DNA of 64,000 nt from Nitrospirae bacterium YQR-1 (GCA_039908095.1 JAMOBJ010000001.1:335771-399770), one strand, 5' to 3'. Counted from the first letter of the stretch, positions 15,165 through 24,726 are shown. The notes: generated by a model not told the origin, from the sequence alone. Made by a program: numbers and translations.

Positions 15165-16963
15165 CAGTGTTCTTGTTTATTGTGATAAACCTAATTAGCG
15201 AAATGAAAAAAGGTTTAAAAAACCGTGTAATGTACTATCGTCTTTTTATTGTGTATATAATGATTTGTCTGGTTGCACTGGGAATTACGGTATTTTGGAC
15301 AGAACACAGTACAATACTATATCTTCACAATAAGGCTGTGGAGCATTTAATTGTATATGATCATTACTTGACCGATAAACTGAAAAATTACATCTCTGCA
15401 GCACACGTATTGTCGGAAAATCCTGTAATCATCGAATTTTGTAATCATCCGGCTGAAGTTGCGGCGATGAATGAGTACTTATTGCGGTTTAATGCCTCAG
15501 TTGGCGCTGCTGTAACCTATATAATGAATACAGAGGGGCTTACGCTGTCATCAAGCAATTACAAATCACCGCAAAGTTTTGTTGGTAAAAATTACAACTT
15601 CAGGGAATACTTCAAGAAAGCTGTTAAAGGCCAGCCGGACAGATATATTGCTATAGGCAGCACATCGAATGTTCCTGGGTATTATTCTGCATATCCTGTA
15701 AAAAATGGTGAAGATATAGTCGGAGTAGTTGTAATCAAATATGATTTAAATATTTTTGAACCAAAAACCACTGCAATCAATGGGATATTACTTCTTGTAG
15801 ATGCTAACAGTGTGATTTTTGCTTCTAATGATGAAAGATACAGGTTTCACTCTATAAATAAATTATCTGATAAAATCATGCAAGAAATAAAAGATACCAG
15901 GCAATATGGTACAGAGCCTATACCTCCTCTGCCAATAACAGAATCATTAATCAAAGGTAATTTAAATATTGTAACAATTCGCCGGAATGACCCTGAAACA
16001 AATCAATATGTTAACATCAGATATATTTTGGAGAGTGCTCATAGCACAGAGGACGATTGGCATATGCATTTACTCGTTGAACTTTCTGAAGTAAACAAAA
16101 GAATTTTAAAAAATTGTCTGTATGTATTTTTGATAGCAAGTGTGATATTCCTTACAGGTGCACTCATGTTATTTATGTCGCTGGATATAAAAAGGCGCAA
16201 GGAATATGAACATGAAATACAGAGAATTAATGAAGAGCTGGAGAGCAGGGTAGAAGAAAGAACGGTTCAGCTTAATGATTATAATCTACAGCTTCAGACT
16301 GAGATAACTAAGCGTAAAAAAGCTGAGGATATTTTAAAAAAATCGGTTTTAGAGAAAAAGATGCTATTAAGGGAGTTGCATCACAGGGTAAAAAACAACC
16401 TGCAGTTGATTTCAGGGCTTATTGAGCTTCAAATAAAATATGTTAAGGATGAAACGTACAAAGCCATGTTTATACAGACTCAGAACAGAATTAAATCAAT
16501 AGCGTTAGTTCATGAAAATCTTTATAGCACAGAAGATTTAGCTGGTATTGATTTAGGTAAATACATAACAACTCTTACAAATGAGCTTGTTGTTTCATTA
16601 ATAATTGATGAAAGTAAGATTGGTTTAAAATATGACATAGATAATTTCAGTGTCGGAGTAGCGGTTGCTATTCCATGTGGAATAATAATAAATGAGCTGT
16701 TTACTAATATTTTAAAACATGCTTTCAGGGATGGCAAAGGTGGTGAAATTAAATTATCACTTCATAAACATGAGGATGACGAGATTGAATTAATCATAAG
16801 CGATAACGGGACAGGATTTCCGGAAGACATGGACATTAGACGGGAGAGAGGTCTGGGGCTCCAGATAGTTTTTCAGCTTGTCAGACAACTTAAAGGAACC
16901 ATAGAAACAGACGGAACAAACGGAGCAAAATTTATTATCCGGTTTATTAAGAGTTATGATTAA
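15161..16963 (+). CDS. Membrane sensor histidine kinase, HisKA_2 type
   Basis: The 600-residue protein has a membrane segment near 25-47 and an extracytoplasmic dCache/DctB-like sensor (about 50-310, with NYNFREYFKKAVKGQPDRY). A second membrane segment follows near 327-347, then a coiled coil and a HisKA_2 dimerisation box LLRELHHRVKNNLQLISGLI. The HATPase_c domain has N-box INELFTNILKHAF, G1 DNGTGFP and G2 RGLGLQIV. HisKA_2 kinases typically signal to stand-alone receivers. The gene 37 bp downstream begins with a receiver and is the likely target. An alternative start at 15203 (MKKGLKNR) would remove 14 residues; no strong ribosome site decides it. Confidence 0.85.
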   Translation: MTVFLFIVINLISEMKKGLKNRVMYYRLFIVYIMICLVALGITVFWTEHSTILYLHNKAVEHLIVYDHYLTDKLKNYISAAHVLSENPVIIEFCNHPAEVAAMNEYLLRFNASVGAAVTYIMNTEGLTLSSSNYKSPQSFVGKNYNFREYFKKAVKGQPDRYIAIGSTSNVPGYYSAYPVKNGEDIVGVVVIKYDLNIFEPKTTAINGILLLVDANSVIFASNDERYRFHSINKLSDKIMQEIKDTRQYGTEPIPPLPITESLIKGNLNIVTIRRNDPETNQYVNIRYILESAHSTEDDWHMHLLVELSEVNKRILKNCLYVFLIASVIFLTGALMLFMSLDIKRRKEYEHEIQRINEELESRVEERTVQLNDYNLQLQTEITKRKKAEDILKKSVLEKKMLLRELHHRVKNNLQLISGLIELQIKYVKDETYKAMFIQTQNRIKSIALVHENLYSTEDLAGIDLGKYITTLTNELVVSLIIDESKIGLKYDIDNFSVGVAVAIPCGIIINELFTNILKHAFRDGKGGEIKLSLHKHEDDEIELIISDNGTGFPEDMDIRRERGLGLQIVFQLVRQLKGTIETDGTNGAKFIIRFIKSYD

Positions 16964-16999
16964 AAATGGTTACATAGAGTTTTATGGTGGAGGATTGCA

Positions 17000-18646
17000 A
17001 TGAGTAAAGCCAGGATTATGATAGTAGAGGATGAGGTAATAACCGGAATGTGTACAAGGGATATTCTGGAAAACTTGGGCTACATCGTAACCTCGCATGA
17101 GATGACGGGAGAGGCGGCTATCGGACGTGCATTGAAAGATATCCCTGACCTGATTCTTATGGATATAAGACTGGAGGGACGATTGGATGGTATTGAGACA
17201 GCTTATGAGATATCCAGCAAAATTGATATTCCTGTCGTGTATCTTACCGCCCATTCAGATGCCGAAGTGTTGGAGCGGGCCAAAGCAACACAGCCGTTTG
17301 GTTACATGATAAAGCCATTTAACAGCAAAGAGTTACAATCTAATATTGAGATAGCCTTGTACAGACATAGTACGGAAAAGAAACTGAAGGAACTAAAGAA
17401 GAAATTAGAGGAAGAGGCGGTTTTGAGCAAGAAATTTGAGGAGGAACTGAAAAATTCTTTAAATGAGTTGAAAATGACAAAGCAATTGCTGGAGACGGTC
17501 GCAAACGGAATTACAGATGAAATACTCCTTATTACAAAGGATTTTAAGATATTATGGGTAAACGACTCTGTGCTCAAAAAAAGAAAGAATGTAAAAACAG
17601 AGCCAGTAGGGATGTGTTGTTATGAACTGACACATCACAGGGGCGCACCTTGCCTGTTGCCGGATACTCCGTGCCCGATAGAGGAGTTTTTAAGAACCGG
17701 GAAGGCGGCGGCGGTTAATCACATTCATTATAACAATAGTAAAAGTTCGAAGATTTATGTTGAGGTTGCGGTGTATCCTATTATAAATGCAGTTGGAGAT
17801 GTAGATAAGTTTATTCATGTATCTAGAGATGTCACGGAGAGAATGGCAAAAGAGGATGAGATACGTTCTCTTAACAAAGCACTACAGCAGAAGATTAAGG
17901 AAGAGACGGCACTGAGGGCACATGAGAGACGCCTGCTTGCACAACAATCCAGGCTGGCCTCTATCGGTGAGATGATAGGCGCCATAGCACATCAATGGAA
18001 ACAACCCCTGACTGCTATATCTTTACTGTCACAGGGAATAAAGGATGCATACAAATACGGAGAGATAACTAAGGAATACATGAATGAAACAGTTGCCCAT
18101 ATTATGAATAAAATTGATTTTATGTCAAAAACTATTCACGATTTCAGGAATTTTCTTAAGCCGACAAAGGCCTCCACTATGTTTGACCTCAGAGACTCAA
18201 TAGAAGATGTATTATCTATGTTTAGTGACATGCTAAATACATCCAATATAGTCGTTACATTTGATAAAGGCAGCCCTTCCGAGCGGTTTTTAATTACCGG
18301 ACATGAAAACGAATTCAAACATGTAGTTTTAATCCTGATAAACAATTCACGGGATGCCATCACCGCTTGTCGGGAAAACAATCTCATGAGCAGGGACATC
18401 ATGGGTGAGATAAAGATTGGTCTTTCAAAGGCAGGCGGCAAGATTATATTAACAGTTGGTGACAACGGCGGAGGCATTGCAGATGATATTATCGGCAAAG
18501 TCTTTGACTCTTACTTTACGACCAAATCCGAGGACAAAGGCACGGGCATTGGTCTGTATATGAGTAAAAACATAATTGAGAGTATGGGCGGCTCTATCAC
18601 ATGCAAAAACATAAAGGGAGGTGCTGAGTTTAAAATAGCACTGTAG
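17000..18646 (+). CDS. Receiver-PAS-histidine kinase
   Basis: The 548 residues are a receiver (1-120; phosphate acceptor D55, K105), a coiled coil, a PAS domain (about 160-285), and a kinase core with H-box IGAIAHQWKQPL (H331) and HATPase domain (N-box around LINNSRDA, DNGGGI, GTGIGLYMSK). The PAS domain holds clustered cysteines (C206, C207, C218, C225) and a His pair, in the pattern CCYEL..HH...PC......CP, which could bind a metal or sense redox. A good GGAGG precedes the ATG. Placement right after a HisKA_2 kinase suggests a two-step relay: first kinase to this receiver, which then controls this kinase. It has no transmembrane segment. Confidence 0.85.
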   Translation: MSKARIMIVEDEVITGMCTRDILENLGYIVTSHEMTGEAAIGRALKDIPDLILMDIRLEGRLDGIETAYEISSKIDIPVVYLTAHSDAEVLERAKATQPFGYMIKPFNSKELQSNIEIALYRHSTEKKLKELKKKLEEEAVLSKKFEEELKNSLNELKMTKQLLETVANGITDEILLITKDFKILWVNDSVLKKRKNVKTEPVGMCCYELTHHRGAPCLLPDTPCPIEEFLRTGKAAAVNHIHYNNSKSSKIYVEVAVYPIINAVGDVDKFIHVSRDVTERMAKEDEIRSLNKALQQKIKEETALRAHERRLLAQQSRLASIGEMIGAIAHQWKQPLTAISLLSQGIKDAYKYGEITKEYMNETVAHIMNKIDFMSKTIHDFRNFLKPTKASTMFDLRDSIEDVLSMFSDMLNTSNIVVTFDKGSPSERFLITGHENEFKHVVLILINNSRDAITACRENNLMSRDIMGEIKIGLSKAGGKIILTVGDNGGGIADDIIGKVFDSYFTTKSEDKGTGIGLYMSKNIIESMGGSITCKNIKGGAEFKIAL

Positions 18647-18662
18647 CGGTTGGGGATACGTT

Positions 18663-18766
18663 ATACCAAGCAGCCTTCAATCGTCTAACTTTGTTTGCTT
18701 TGTCACAAGCTCCTTAAATGTATGTAAAAGTACGCCTGCGTTTACTTCAGAATGCTACCTTGGTAT
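18663..18766. mobile_element. Small inverted-repeat element, copy 2, overlapping the mqnA 3' end
   Basis: The 104-bp element begins ATACCAAGCAGCCTTCAATC and ends GCTACCTTGGTAT. Its left arm (CAGCCTTCAATCGTCTAACT) matches copy 1 nearly base for base, and its right part (GCGTTTACTTC) also matches. It lies between convergent genes. The last six codons of mqnA (NTKVAF) and its TGA come from this element. Confidence 0.7.
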
Positions 18767-19580
18767 TACAATTACAGAGTACATCATGTTTTTTCAGATA
18801 AGTTTCAAAAAGTTGTAGTCCCTGCATATGTTTTTCAGTAAGGTCATAAGAGATATTTTCCCAGTACGAGACAAGCATGTCTTTAGAGAATATTTTAGAG
18901 CAGGGGCAGCCCTGTGCGATTTCAGAGAGGCTGTTCAATGAGCGGTTTTTTGCGCGGTTAAGAGCTAATACAAACTCTGAGAGCAGATTTTGGTTGCAAT
19001 CTTTTCTTGATATCCACAGAGCAAAGACAAACGGCAGACCGGTGTGTTCATACCACAGAGCTCCAAGGTCGTATGTGAATATTTCCGTTGAAATACCGGC
19101 ACGGCAGTGAAGTTTGTACAAAGCGTTATCACCTATCAGCAGATAGGCGGGGTGAGTGTTCAGGCCCTCGGCAAGTGTGATGCCGGTTGTCTCAATGTTG
19201 ACATTTATTTCGTAAAATTCCAAAAAAATGATCTTAAGAAGTGCCGCAGATGTTTCCGACTGGAATGAGGCAAGCACTGTGGTGCCCTCAAGCTTAGTAA
19301 TATCCATTTTGCTAAACAGGATGATGCTTTTTACAGGACCAAAGGAGCTGACAGAGTGCCCGGGCACTATGTCATAAAGCTCAGGGCGTCTAAGGTACTC
19401 AATTGAGGATGAGGGGCTTACGTCTATTTTCCCCTCTCTGATTAGTGAGTTAAGATGAGAGGGCACGCCCGGGATTATTTCATAGTACTGTTTTTCTGTG
19501 GAGTTTCCTGCAATGTCCTCTTCAAGGCACCGAAAAATTGGATATAAATTAACAAAGTTGATTTTTCCTATTTTCAGCAC
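18747..19580 (-). CDS. mqnA: Menaquinone biosynthesis protein MqnA (chorismate dehydratase)
   Basis: MqnA converts chorismate to 3-enolpyruvyl-benzoate, the first step of the futalosine route to menaquinone. The 277-residue protein starts with the family signature KIGKINFVNLYPIFRCLE. It also has VPSHLNSLIREGKIDVSPSS, a periplasmic-binding-protein-like fold, and the conserved YLLIGDNAL and DLGALWYEHTGLPFVFALW segments. Length is normal for the family. The extreme C-terminus has been replaced by sequence from an inserted inverted-repeat element, which probably does not affect the core. It starts 2 bp after the rtcB stop, so it is probably cotranscribed. Menaquinone would serve the QmoABC complex encoded further on. 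Confidence 0.9.
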   Translation of the reverse strand: MLKIGKINFVNLYPIFRCLEEDIAGNSTEKQYYEIIPGVPSHLNSLIREGKIDVSPSSSIEYLRRPELYDIVPGHSVSSFGPVKSIILFSKMDITKLEGTTVLASFQSETSAALLKIIFLEFYEINVNIETTGITLAEGLNTHPAYLLIGDNALYKLHCRAGISTEIFTYDLGALWYEHTGLPFVFALWISRKDCNQNLLSEFVLALNRAKNRSLNSLSEIAQGCPCSKIFSKDMLVSYWENISYDLTEKHMQGLQLFETYLKKHDVLCNCNTKVAF

Positions 19581-19581
19581 T

Positions 19582-21024
19582 CTAACCCTTTATAACGCCT
19601 ATGGGCTTTAGCATAGCTACTTTTTTAGATATCTGAGCGCTGTCAACAACGCTTACCACATTTGCAATATCCTTATACGCCTCCGGCATTTCCTCGGCAA
19701 GCGTGCCTCTGCCGGCACTTGTGGCTGTAACTCCGGCCTCAAGGAGTTCCTGCCGTATTTGCCTGCCCTTTGCCGCCCTTATAGCGCCGTGGCGAGACAG
19801 TAGTCTGCCTGCTCCGTGACAGGTTGAGCCGTAAGTTTCCGTCATTGCCTGCGGGGTGCCGATTAGTACAAAGGAGGAGCGCCCCATATCGCCTGGAATC
19901 AAAACCGGCTGCCCGACAGCTTTGTAAATATCGGGAAGCTCAGGGTGCCCTGCAGGAAATGCCCGCGTTGCCCCTTTTCTGTGAACAACCAGTTTGATGT
20001 CACGGTTTCCAACTCTGTGGGTTTCCACTTTAGCGATGTTATGTGCAACGTCATATATAAGACTCAGGCCGGCACTTGAAGGAGAGCCTCTCATTGCCGT
20101 AATGAAGGACTCTGACACAAGGTGCATAATGCACTGCCTGTTAGCCCAGGCATAGTTGGCGGCCCCCTTCATAGCGGCAAAGTAATCCTGTGCCTCCTGT
20201 GAATAAAATGGAGCGCAAGCTAACTCCCTGTCGTGCAGCTCGATTCCGTACTTTTTAGAGGCTTTTTCCATCAAAGGAAGGAAATCCGTGCAGACCTGAT
20301 GTCCAAGCCCCCGAGAGCCGGTGTGAATCATGACAGTTACCTGTCCCTCAAAAAGTCCGAAAACCTGTGCAGCTCTTTCATTAAATATCTTGCTTACATA
20401 CTGGATTTCGATAAAGTGATTACCTGAGCCCAGGGTTCCCTGCTGGTTTCTGCCCCGTTCCAAGGCTTTTTCACTTATTACGGAAGAGTCGGCGCCTTCC
20501 AGCACTCCGTCTGATTCGGTTTTTTCCAGATCGGAGGCACTGCCGTAACCCCGCCCGAGAGCCCACAGTGCGCCTTTTACTATGATTTTTTTTTGCTCAT
20601 CGGGGCTTAGTCTGATCTTGCCCTTTGAGCCAACCCCGGAGGGAACACTGTTATATATGGCTGAGACAAGATCGTTTATCCTGGGAAGAACCTCCTGCCT
20701 TGTGAGATTGCTTCTAAGCAGCCGCACTCCGCAGTTTATATCATAACCGACTCCACCGGGAGAGATTATCCCCTCGTTTATATCAAATGCCGCCACACCG
20801 CCTATGGCAAAACCGTATCCGGTATGAATATCCGGCATGGCAAGAGATGCCCCGACGATGCCGGGCAGTGTGGATACATTTGCCACCTGCGCTATCGCCT
20901 GCGGCTCAAGAAACTCCCCAAGCTGTTCATTTAAAAAAATCACGCCCGGCACAAGCATTCCACCCTTGTAACCTATCGGTACCTCTATCCGGTTTTCATC
21001 CTTTCTTATCAGCTTTCCTGCCAT
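19582..21024 (-). CDS. rtcB: RNA-splicing ligase RtcB
   Basis: This GTP-dependent ligase joins 2',3'-cyclic phosphate (or 3'-phosphate) and 5'-OH RNA ends. The 480 residues have LAMPDIHTGYGFAIGGVAAF (about 61-80), the metal-binding Cys in GVGYDINCGVRL (C98), NQQGTLGSGNHFIEIQ, MIHTGSRGLGHQV and VAHNIAKVETH, with a closing ATSAGRGTLAEEMPEAYKD. All catalytic signatures are present. The upstream gene is archease, its known activator. No RtcR or RtcA is visible nearby. A 12-bp-arm palindrome lies between the two genes. Confidence 0.95.
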   Translation of the reverse strand: MAGKLIRKDENRIEVPIGYKGGMLVPGVIFLNEQLGEFLEPQAIAQVANVSTLPGIVGASLAMPDIHTGYGFAIGGVAAFDINEGIISPGGVGYDINCGVRLLRSNLTRQEVLPRINDLVSAIYNSVPSGVGSKGKIRLSPDEQKKIIVKGALWALGRGYGSASDLEKTESDGVLEGADSSVISEKALERGRNQQGTLGSGNHFIEIQYVSKIFNERAAQVFGLFEGQVTVMIHTGSRGLGHQVCTDFLPLMEKASKKYGIELHDRELACAPFYSQEAQDYFAAMKGAANYAWANRQCIMHLVSESFITAMRGSPSSAGLSLIYDVAHNIAKVETHRVGNRDIKLVVHRKGATRAFPAGHPELPDIYKAVGQPVLIPGDMGRSSFVLIGTPQAMTETYGSTCHGAGRLLSRHGAIRAAKGRQIRQELLEAGVTATSAGRGTLAEEMPEAYKDIANVVSVVDSAQISKKVAMLKPIGVIKG

Positions 21025-21054
21025 AACACCACCTCCACCTGCTAAAATGATACT

Positions 21055-21083
21055 CTAAGGGGAGAGTTTCACTCTCCCCTTAG
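21055..21083. terminator. Strong palindrome between archease and rtcB
   Basis: CTAAGGGGAGAG (21055-21066), a 5-bp loop, and CTCTCCCCTTAG (21072-21083) form a perfect 12-bp stem. No long T-run follows on either strand. It could be an attenuator, an mRNA-stabilising hairpin or a relic of a repeat element rather than a classic terminator. Confidence 0.45.
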
Positions 21084-21122
21084 TATCCCCTCTCACAAGG
21101 GAGCGCAGCCCCCTTGACCCCC

Positions 21123-21539
21123 TTAAATATCCAGAATTATTTCCAGAGACGAAAAAGACTCGCCGCTTTCTATTTTAAGGCCGTGATAGGTGGCGGCTTT
21201 TATCAAAAAACCTTTTTCATGTCTGTTTTCGTCGAAAGTCTCACCTTTGACAGTGGCGCTTATATGAGTTTGAGAGAATTCTTTGATTATTATTTCCTTG
21301 CAGAGAAATCCGTTTGTGTCAAAGTTATAAATTAGCTCATTAAGCCACGCAACGATGAGGTCAGAGGTGGACTCGGCGGTAAGGATGATTTCCATGGTAT
21401 CTGCGGCCTCTATCTTATCAAAATCGGTAGTAAGTGAGGAAAACGCACAGGCCGCCTTAACAAATAACTCAGCCATGTTTGCGGCGGTTACTCTGAGCCC
21501 GATGTCGCCCGATACGTCAAGGAACTCCACTGCGTCCAT
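21123..21539 (-). CDS. Archease (RtcB activator)
   Basis: The 138-residue archease-family protein opens with VEFLDVSGDIGLRVTAANM, equivalent to the DHTADIGI... motif of the family. It ends with SSLEIILDI, where the C-terminal Asp contributes to metal binding. It contains VAWLNELIYNFDTNGFLCKE and KAATYHGLKIE, both family hallmarks. Archease speeds the guanylylation turnover of RtcB, and the adjacency to rtcB (99 bp) supports this. The usual His in the N-terminal DHTAD is Ser here (DVSGD), a minor deviation. Confidence 0.9.
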   Translation of the reverse strand: MDAVEFLDVSGDIGLRVTAANMAELFVKAACAFSSLTTDFDKIEAADTMEIILTAESTSDLIVAWLNELIYNFDTNGFLCKEIIIKEFSQTHISATVKGETFDENRHEKGFLIKAATYHGLKIESGESFSSLEIILDI

Positions 21540-21589
21540 ATCTTAAATTAACCCTTTGGCGGCAGCAGAGTCAATGTGAGGAGCTAATA

Positions 21590-21729
21590 ATACCAAGTAG
21601 CAGTCAAAAGAGTAACGAGGCGGCAAGGAGAAAGCGACACCTCCCCTCATAGGGGATTCCCCTTAGGGGAGACGTCAAGGAGCTTTCGACGATGCCAACA
21701 AAGTTAATCGAATGAATGCAACTTGGTAT
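21590..21729. mobile_element. Small inverted-repeat element, copy 3
   Basis: The 140-bp element is bounded by ATACCAAGT and ACTTGGTAT. The interior has a hairpin (CCTCATAGGGGATTCCCCTT) and the AACAAAGTTA stretch shared with copies 1 and 2. It lies upstream of archease and upstream of the TPR gene, in a non-coding stretch (21540-21978). A TATAAT follows at 21822-21827 and may be the promoter of the TPR gene. Confidence 0.7.
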
Positions 21730-21978
21730 AAAGATGTACTTGTGTATGGCAGGAGCTCTTGCAGGCTTTATATTTTTTAAACAAAGAACCCTAACATCTT
21801 TAAGTTAAAGATTTTTTATGTTATAATAAACTATTAGACAGAAGAGGCCGGATGAAGTGTATCTTTGATAAGTTAAGGGAAAAGCTCCTGGCGTGTTGCC
21901 GAAGGAGACTGGAAAGAGCCTTGTACATGGGCGATTTCCTATGATTGAGGTGTGTACTAACTAATATTATGGAGTAAG

Positions 21979-23697
21979 ATGAAAGGTAGAATATTCTTTT
22001 TTTTGCAGTTGTTACTGTTGTTTAGCTTTGTTTTTAATGCAGGGGCATACGCCACCGGCGCTAATTCAAATTCAAATTCAGGTGAAAGCAGAATTGAGTA
22101 TGCCTGGTACCACTACATGCTTGGAGTCATAGCCGAGGAGCAAAATGACTGGGCAAAGGCGTTAAAGGAATTTAGAACAGCTTTAAAGGAAGACCACGAC
22201 TCGCCGTATCTGAAAGTTCAGATAGCGTATATTTTGCTCAGGCAGGACAGAGCGGATGATTCGGTAAAGATTGCCGAGGAGGTGTTAAAGAAAAACCCCA
22301 ACTATATCCCTGCCCTAAAGCTCCTGGGAGAGCTGTACAATGCACGGAAGAGCTCTGATGAATCCATAAAACTCTATGAAAAAATCATAGACCTTGACCC
22401 CAACGACACCGGTGCAATAGTGTTTTTAGGCGCACTGTATCTGTCAAAGAAAGATTACGAAAGTGCCGGCAGGGTGCTCAGGGTCTTTGTTGATAAAGAT
22501 CCTTCCAATGTTATGGGAAATTATTATCTGGGTGTTATATATATGGAGACCGGTGACTTTGATAATGCAACCAAATATTTAAAAACAGCCATTACCATCA
22601 ACCCGTCTTTTGACCCTGCAATTGTTTATCTGGGTATAATCAGTGAAATGAAGGGCAACAAGGACGAAGCGGCAAAACAATACAAGAGCGCCCTTGCAAT
22701 AAATCCACAGAACCTGAAGGCCAGGGAGATGCTCTCAAGGCTTTATATGACAAACAAAGACATTCCTAAGGCTATAGAGGAGTTAGAGGCACTAAGTAAA
22801 GAGTTGCCTGAAAATGTTGACATACATTTAAGAATCGGTCTGCTGTATCTTGAACAGGAAGTCTTTGACAAAGCTGTTGATGAATTTATGCTGGTTAAGT
22901 CGGCCTCGCCAAGGAACGTTTTGGCCAGATACTATCTTTCATTAGCATACGAGGCTTTAAGGAAATTCGATTTAGCGATTGAAGAGTTAAAACAGGCTGT
23001 CAACATATCTCCTAAGAATGTAAAAGCCTTTCTGAGACTCGCATATTTGTATAAGGAAACTAAGAATTACGAAAGGGCTGCTTATTTTTACGAGGAGCTT
23101 CTTTCTTTTGATACATCAAAGCCTGAGTATTTCCTTTATACCGCACTCGTTTACACTAATATGAAAAATTACAATAGGGCAATGGAGCTGCTGTCTAAGG
23201 GACTGGAACTGTACCCTGACAATGAGGAACTGTACCTTAATGTTGCCAATGTGTATGAAAAGCTGCATGACTATGATACGATGGAGAAGTATATAAAGAA
23301 GGTGATAGAGCTTAATCCCAACAACTCCGATGCTTTAAATTACCTTGGATACTCCTACGCCGACAGAGGAATAAAGCTCGATGAGGCTCTTGAGTTAGTG
23401 AAAAAAGCCTTGAAGCTTAAACCAGACAGCGGTTATATTATGGACAGCCTCGCCTGGGTTTATTTCAAAAAGGGCAAATTCAAGGATGCCCTGAAAGAGC
23501 AGGAAAGGGCTGTAGGTTTTGTTAATGACGACGCCACCATATTTGAACATCTTGGAGATATGTATGCCAAACTGGAGATGCACGAAAAAGCGCTTGAGGC
23601 ATGGAAAAACGCTATCAAACACTATAAAGACGAGATTGGCCTTAAAGAGCGGGTGGAAGAGAAAATAAAAAATTCAGCTAAGCCTGTGAATAATTAG
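21979..23697 (+). CDS. Exported tetratricopeptide-repeat protein
   Basis: The 572-residue protein has a Sec signal peptide (MKGRIFFFLQLLLLFSFVFN, cleavage near AYA/T) and an Asn/Ser-rich linker. About 14 consecutive TPR units follow from residue 40 to 560 (typical NPNYIPALKLLGELYNARKS and NPNNSDALNYLGYSYADRGI). TPR arrays are protein-protein scaffolds; with a signal peptide this one would act in the periplasm or at the outer membrane, as in PEP-CTERM/Wzi- or BamD-like assembly roles. ispE begins 11 bp downstream. The specific partner cannot be read from the sequence. Confidence 0.85.
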   Translation: MKGRIFFFLQLLLLFSFVFNAGAYATGANSNSNSGESRIEYAWYHYMLGVIAEEQNDWAKALKEFRTALKEDHDSPYLKVQIAYILLRQDRADDSVKIAEEVLKKNPNYIPALKLLGELYNARKSSDESIKLYEKIIDLDPNDTGAIVFLGALYLSKKDYESAGRVLRVFVDKDPSNVMGNYYLGVIYMETGDFDNATKYLKTAITINPSFDPAIVYLGIISEMKGNKDEAAKQYKSALAINPQNLKAREMLSRLYMTNKDIPKAIEELEALSKELPENVDIHLRIGLLYLEQEVFDKAVDEFMLVKSASPRNVLARYYLSLAYEALRKFDLAIEELKQAVNISPKNVKAFLRLAYLYKETKNYERAAYFYEELLSFDTSKPEYFLYTALVYTNMKNYNRAMELLSKGLELYPDNEELYLNVANVYEKLHDYDTMEKYIKKVIELNPNNSDALNYLGYSYADRGIKLDEALELVKKALKLKPDSGYIMDSLAWVYFKKGKFKDALKEQERAVGFVNDDATIFEHLGDMYAKLEMHEKALEAWKNAIKHYKDEIGLKERVEEKIKNSAKPVNN

Positions 23698-23708
23698 TTC
23701 CCACTTGT

Positions 23709-24656
23709 ATGCTTATACTAACGGCACCTGCAAAAATCAACTGGTTTTTGTACGTTACCGGCCTGAGGGCTGACGGCTACCACGATATAGCCTCTCTGTT
23801 TCAAGCTGTAAGTGTCTGTGACACTCTGGAGTTTAAGAAGACGGATGACGCCACTGTGTTTTCACCTCTTACATTGGAAAGCGACTTAAAAATACCGGCT
23901 GATGCAAATCTTGTTTCAAAAGCACTGAAAGTTTTAGCCGGTTATATAAAAAGTTCCTGTGCAACAGCCGAAAATAATGATGGCAAAATCTATATCAGAC
24001 TTAAAAAGGAAATACCGTCAGAGGCAGGCCTAGGTGGCGGAAGCTCAGATGCCGCCACTGCCCTGATGGGTATGAATATGCTTTTTAACCTTAACCTCAG
24101 TACAGGGACCCTTGTAAAATTAGCATCGGAGGTTGGCTCAGATGTCCCATTTTTTATCAGAGGCACTACAGCCATGGTAGAGGGCAGAGGGGAGCTTGTT
24201 ACGCCTGTGGAGCTTGACAGCACCGTGCCTCTGCTGTTGCTGAAACCCCCTGTTTCAATATCAACCCCGTGGGCTTACGGCAGGGTTGACGATATGACGG
24301 ATAAAAAAATTATGAGGCATAATAAAGCTCTGAACATACCTGCTATTGTCAATGAATTTATTAAAGCAATGAAAACCGGTGATTTTCAATCTGTGGCTAG
24401 CCTAATGAGAAATGATATAGAGGAAGCAATCAGAGGAGACTTTCCGTGGATTGATGAAATAAAAGGACTGCTAAGAAGTAAGGGAGCACTTGTGTCACTT
24501 CTCAGTGGCAGTGGCTCAGCGATTTTCGGCGCATTTGACAATGACCGGAAAAGAAATGCGGCATTGGAGTGTTTTGAAAAGAGATATCCTGATTTTTGGA
24601 TAAAGCCAGCCGTAACCCTTAAATCGTCTCTGTTTTCAATAAATGACGGTCCCTAA
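23709..24656 (+). CDS. ispE: 4-diphosphocytidyl-2-C-methyl-D-erythritol kinase IspE
   Basis: This GHMP kinase phosphorylates CDP-methylerythritol in the MEP isoprenoid pathway. The 315-residue protein starts with LTAPAKINWFLYVTGLRADG (PAKIN motif) and has GYHDIASLFQAV. The phosphate loop is PSEAGLGGGSSDAA (about residues 102-115), and the C-terminal glycine motif is LLSGSGSAIFG. Isoprenoid supply includes the menaquinone side chain. The length is normal, and it is cotranscribed with the upstream TPR gene. Confidence 0.95.
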   Translation: MLILTAPAKINWFLYVTGLRADGYHDIASLFQAVSVCDTLEFKKTDDATVFSPLTLESDLKIPADANLVSKALKVLAGYIKSSCATAENNDGKIYIRLKKEIPSEAGLGGGSSDAATALMGMNMLFNLNLSTGTLVKLASEVGSDVPFFIRGTTAMVEGRGELVTPVELDSTVPLLLLKPPVSISTPWAYGRVDDMTDKKIMRHNKALNIPAIVNEFIKAMKTGDFQSVASLMRNDIEEAIRGDFPWIDEIKGLLRSKGALVSLLSGSGSAIFGAFDNDRKRNAALECFEKRYPDFWIKPAVTLKSSLFSINDGP

Positions 24657-24697
24657 AAATTTTTTTGTAAAAAACTATAATTTATAGCTTAACTCCC

Positions 24698-24726
24698 TTG
24701 ACACAAAAAAAATATATTTGTAAAAT
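24698..24726 (+). promoter_or_regulatory. Sigma-70 promoter P1 upstream of adk-sat
   Basis: TTGACA (24698-24703), a 17-bp A/T-rich spacer and TAAAAT (24721-24726). It is a near-consensus promoter about 170 bp before adk, in the only sizeable gap (24657-24894) between ispE and adk. Confidence 0.6.

Noticed and set aside
21055..21083. Reading the archease-rtcB palindrome as a definite terminator
   Set aside because: The stem is perfect but lacks a T-run, and archease and rtcB are expected to be coexpressed; kept only as a hairpin of uncertain role.
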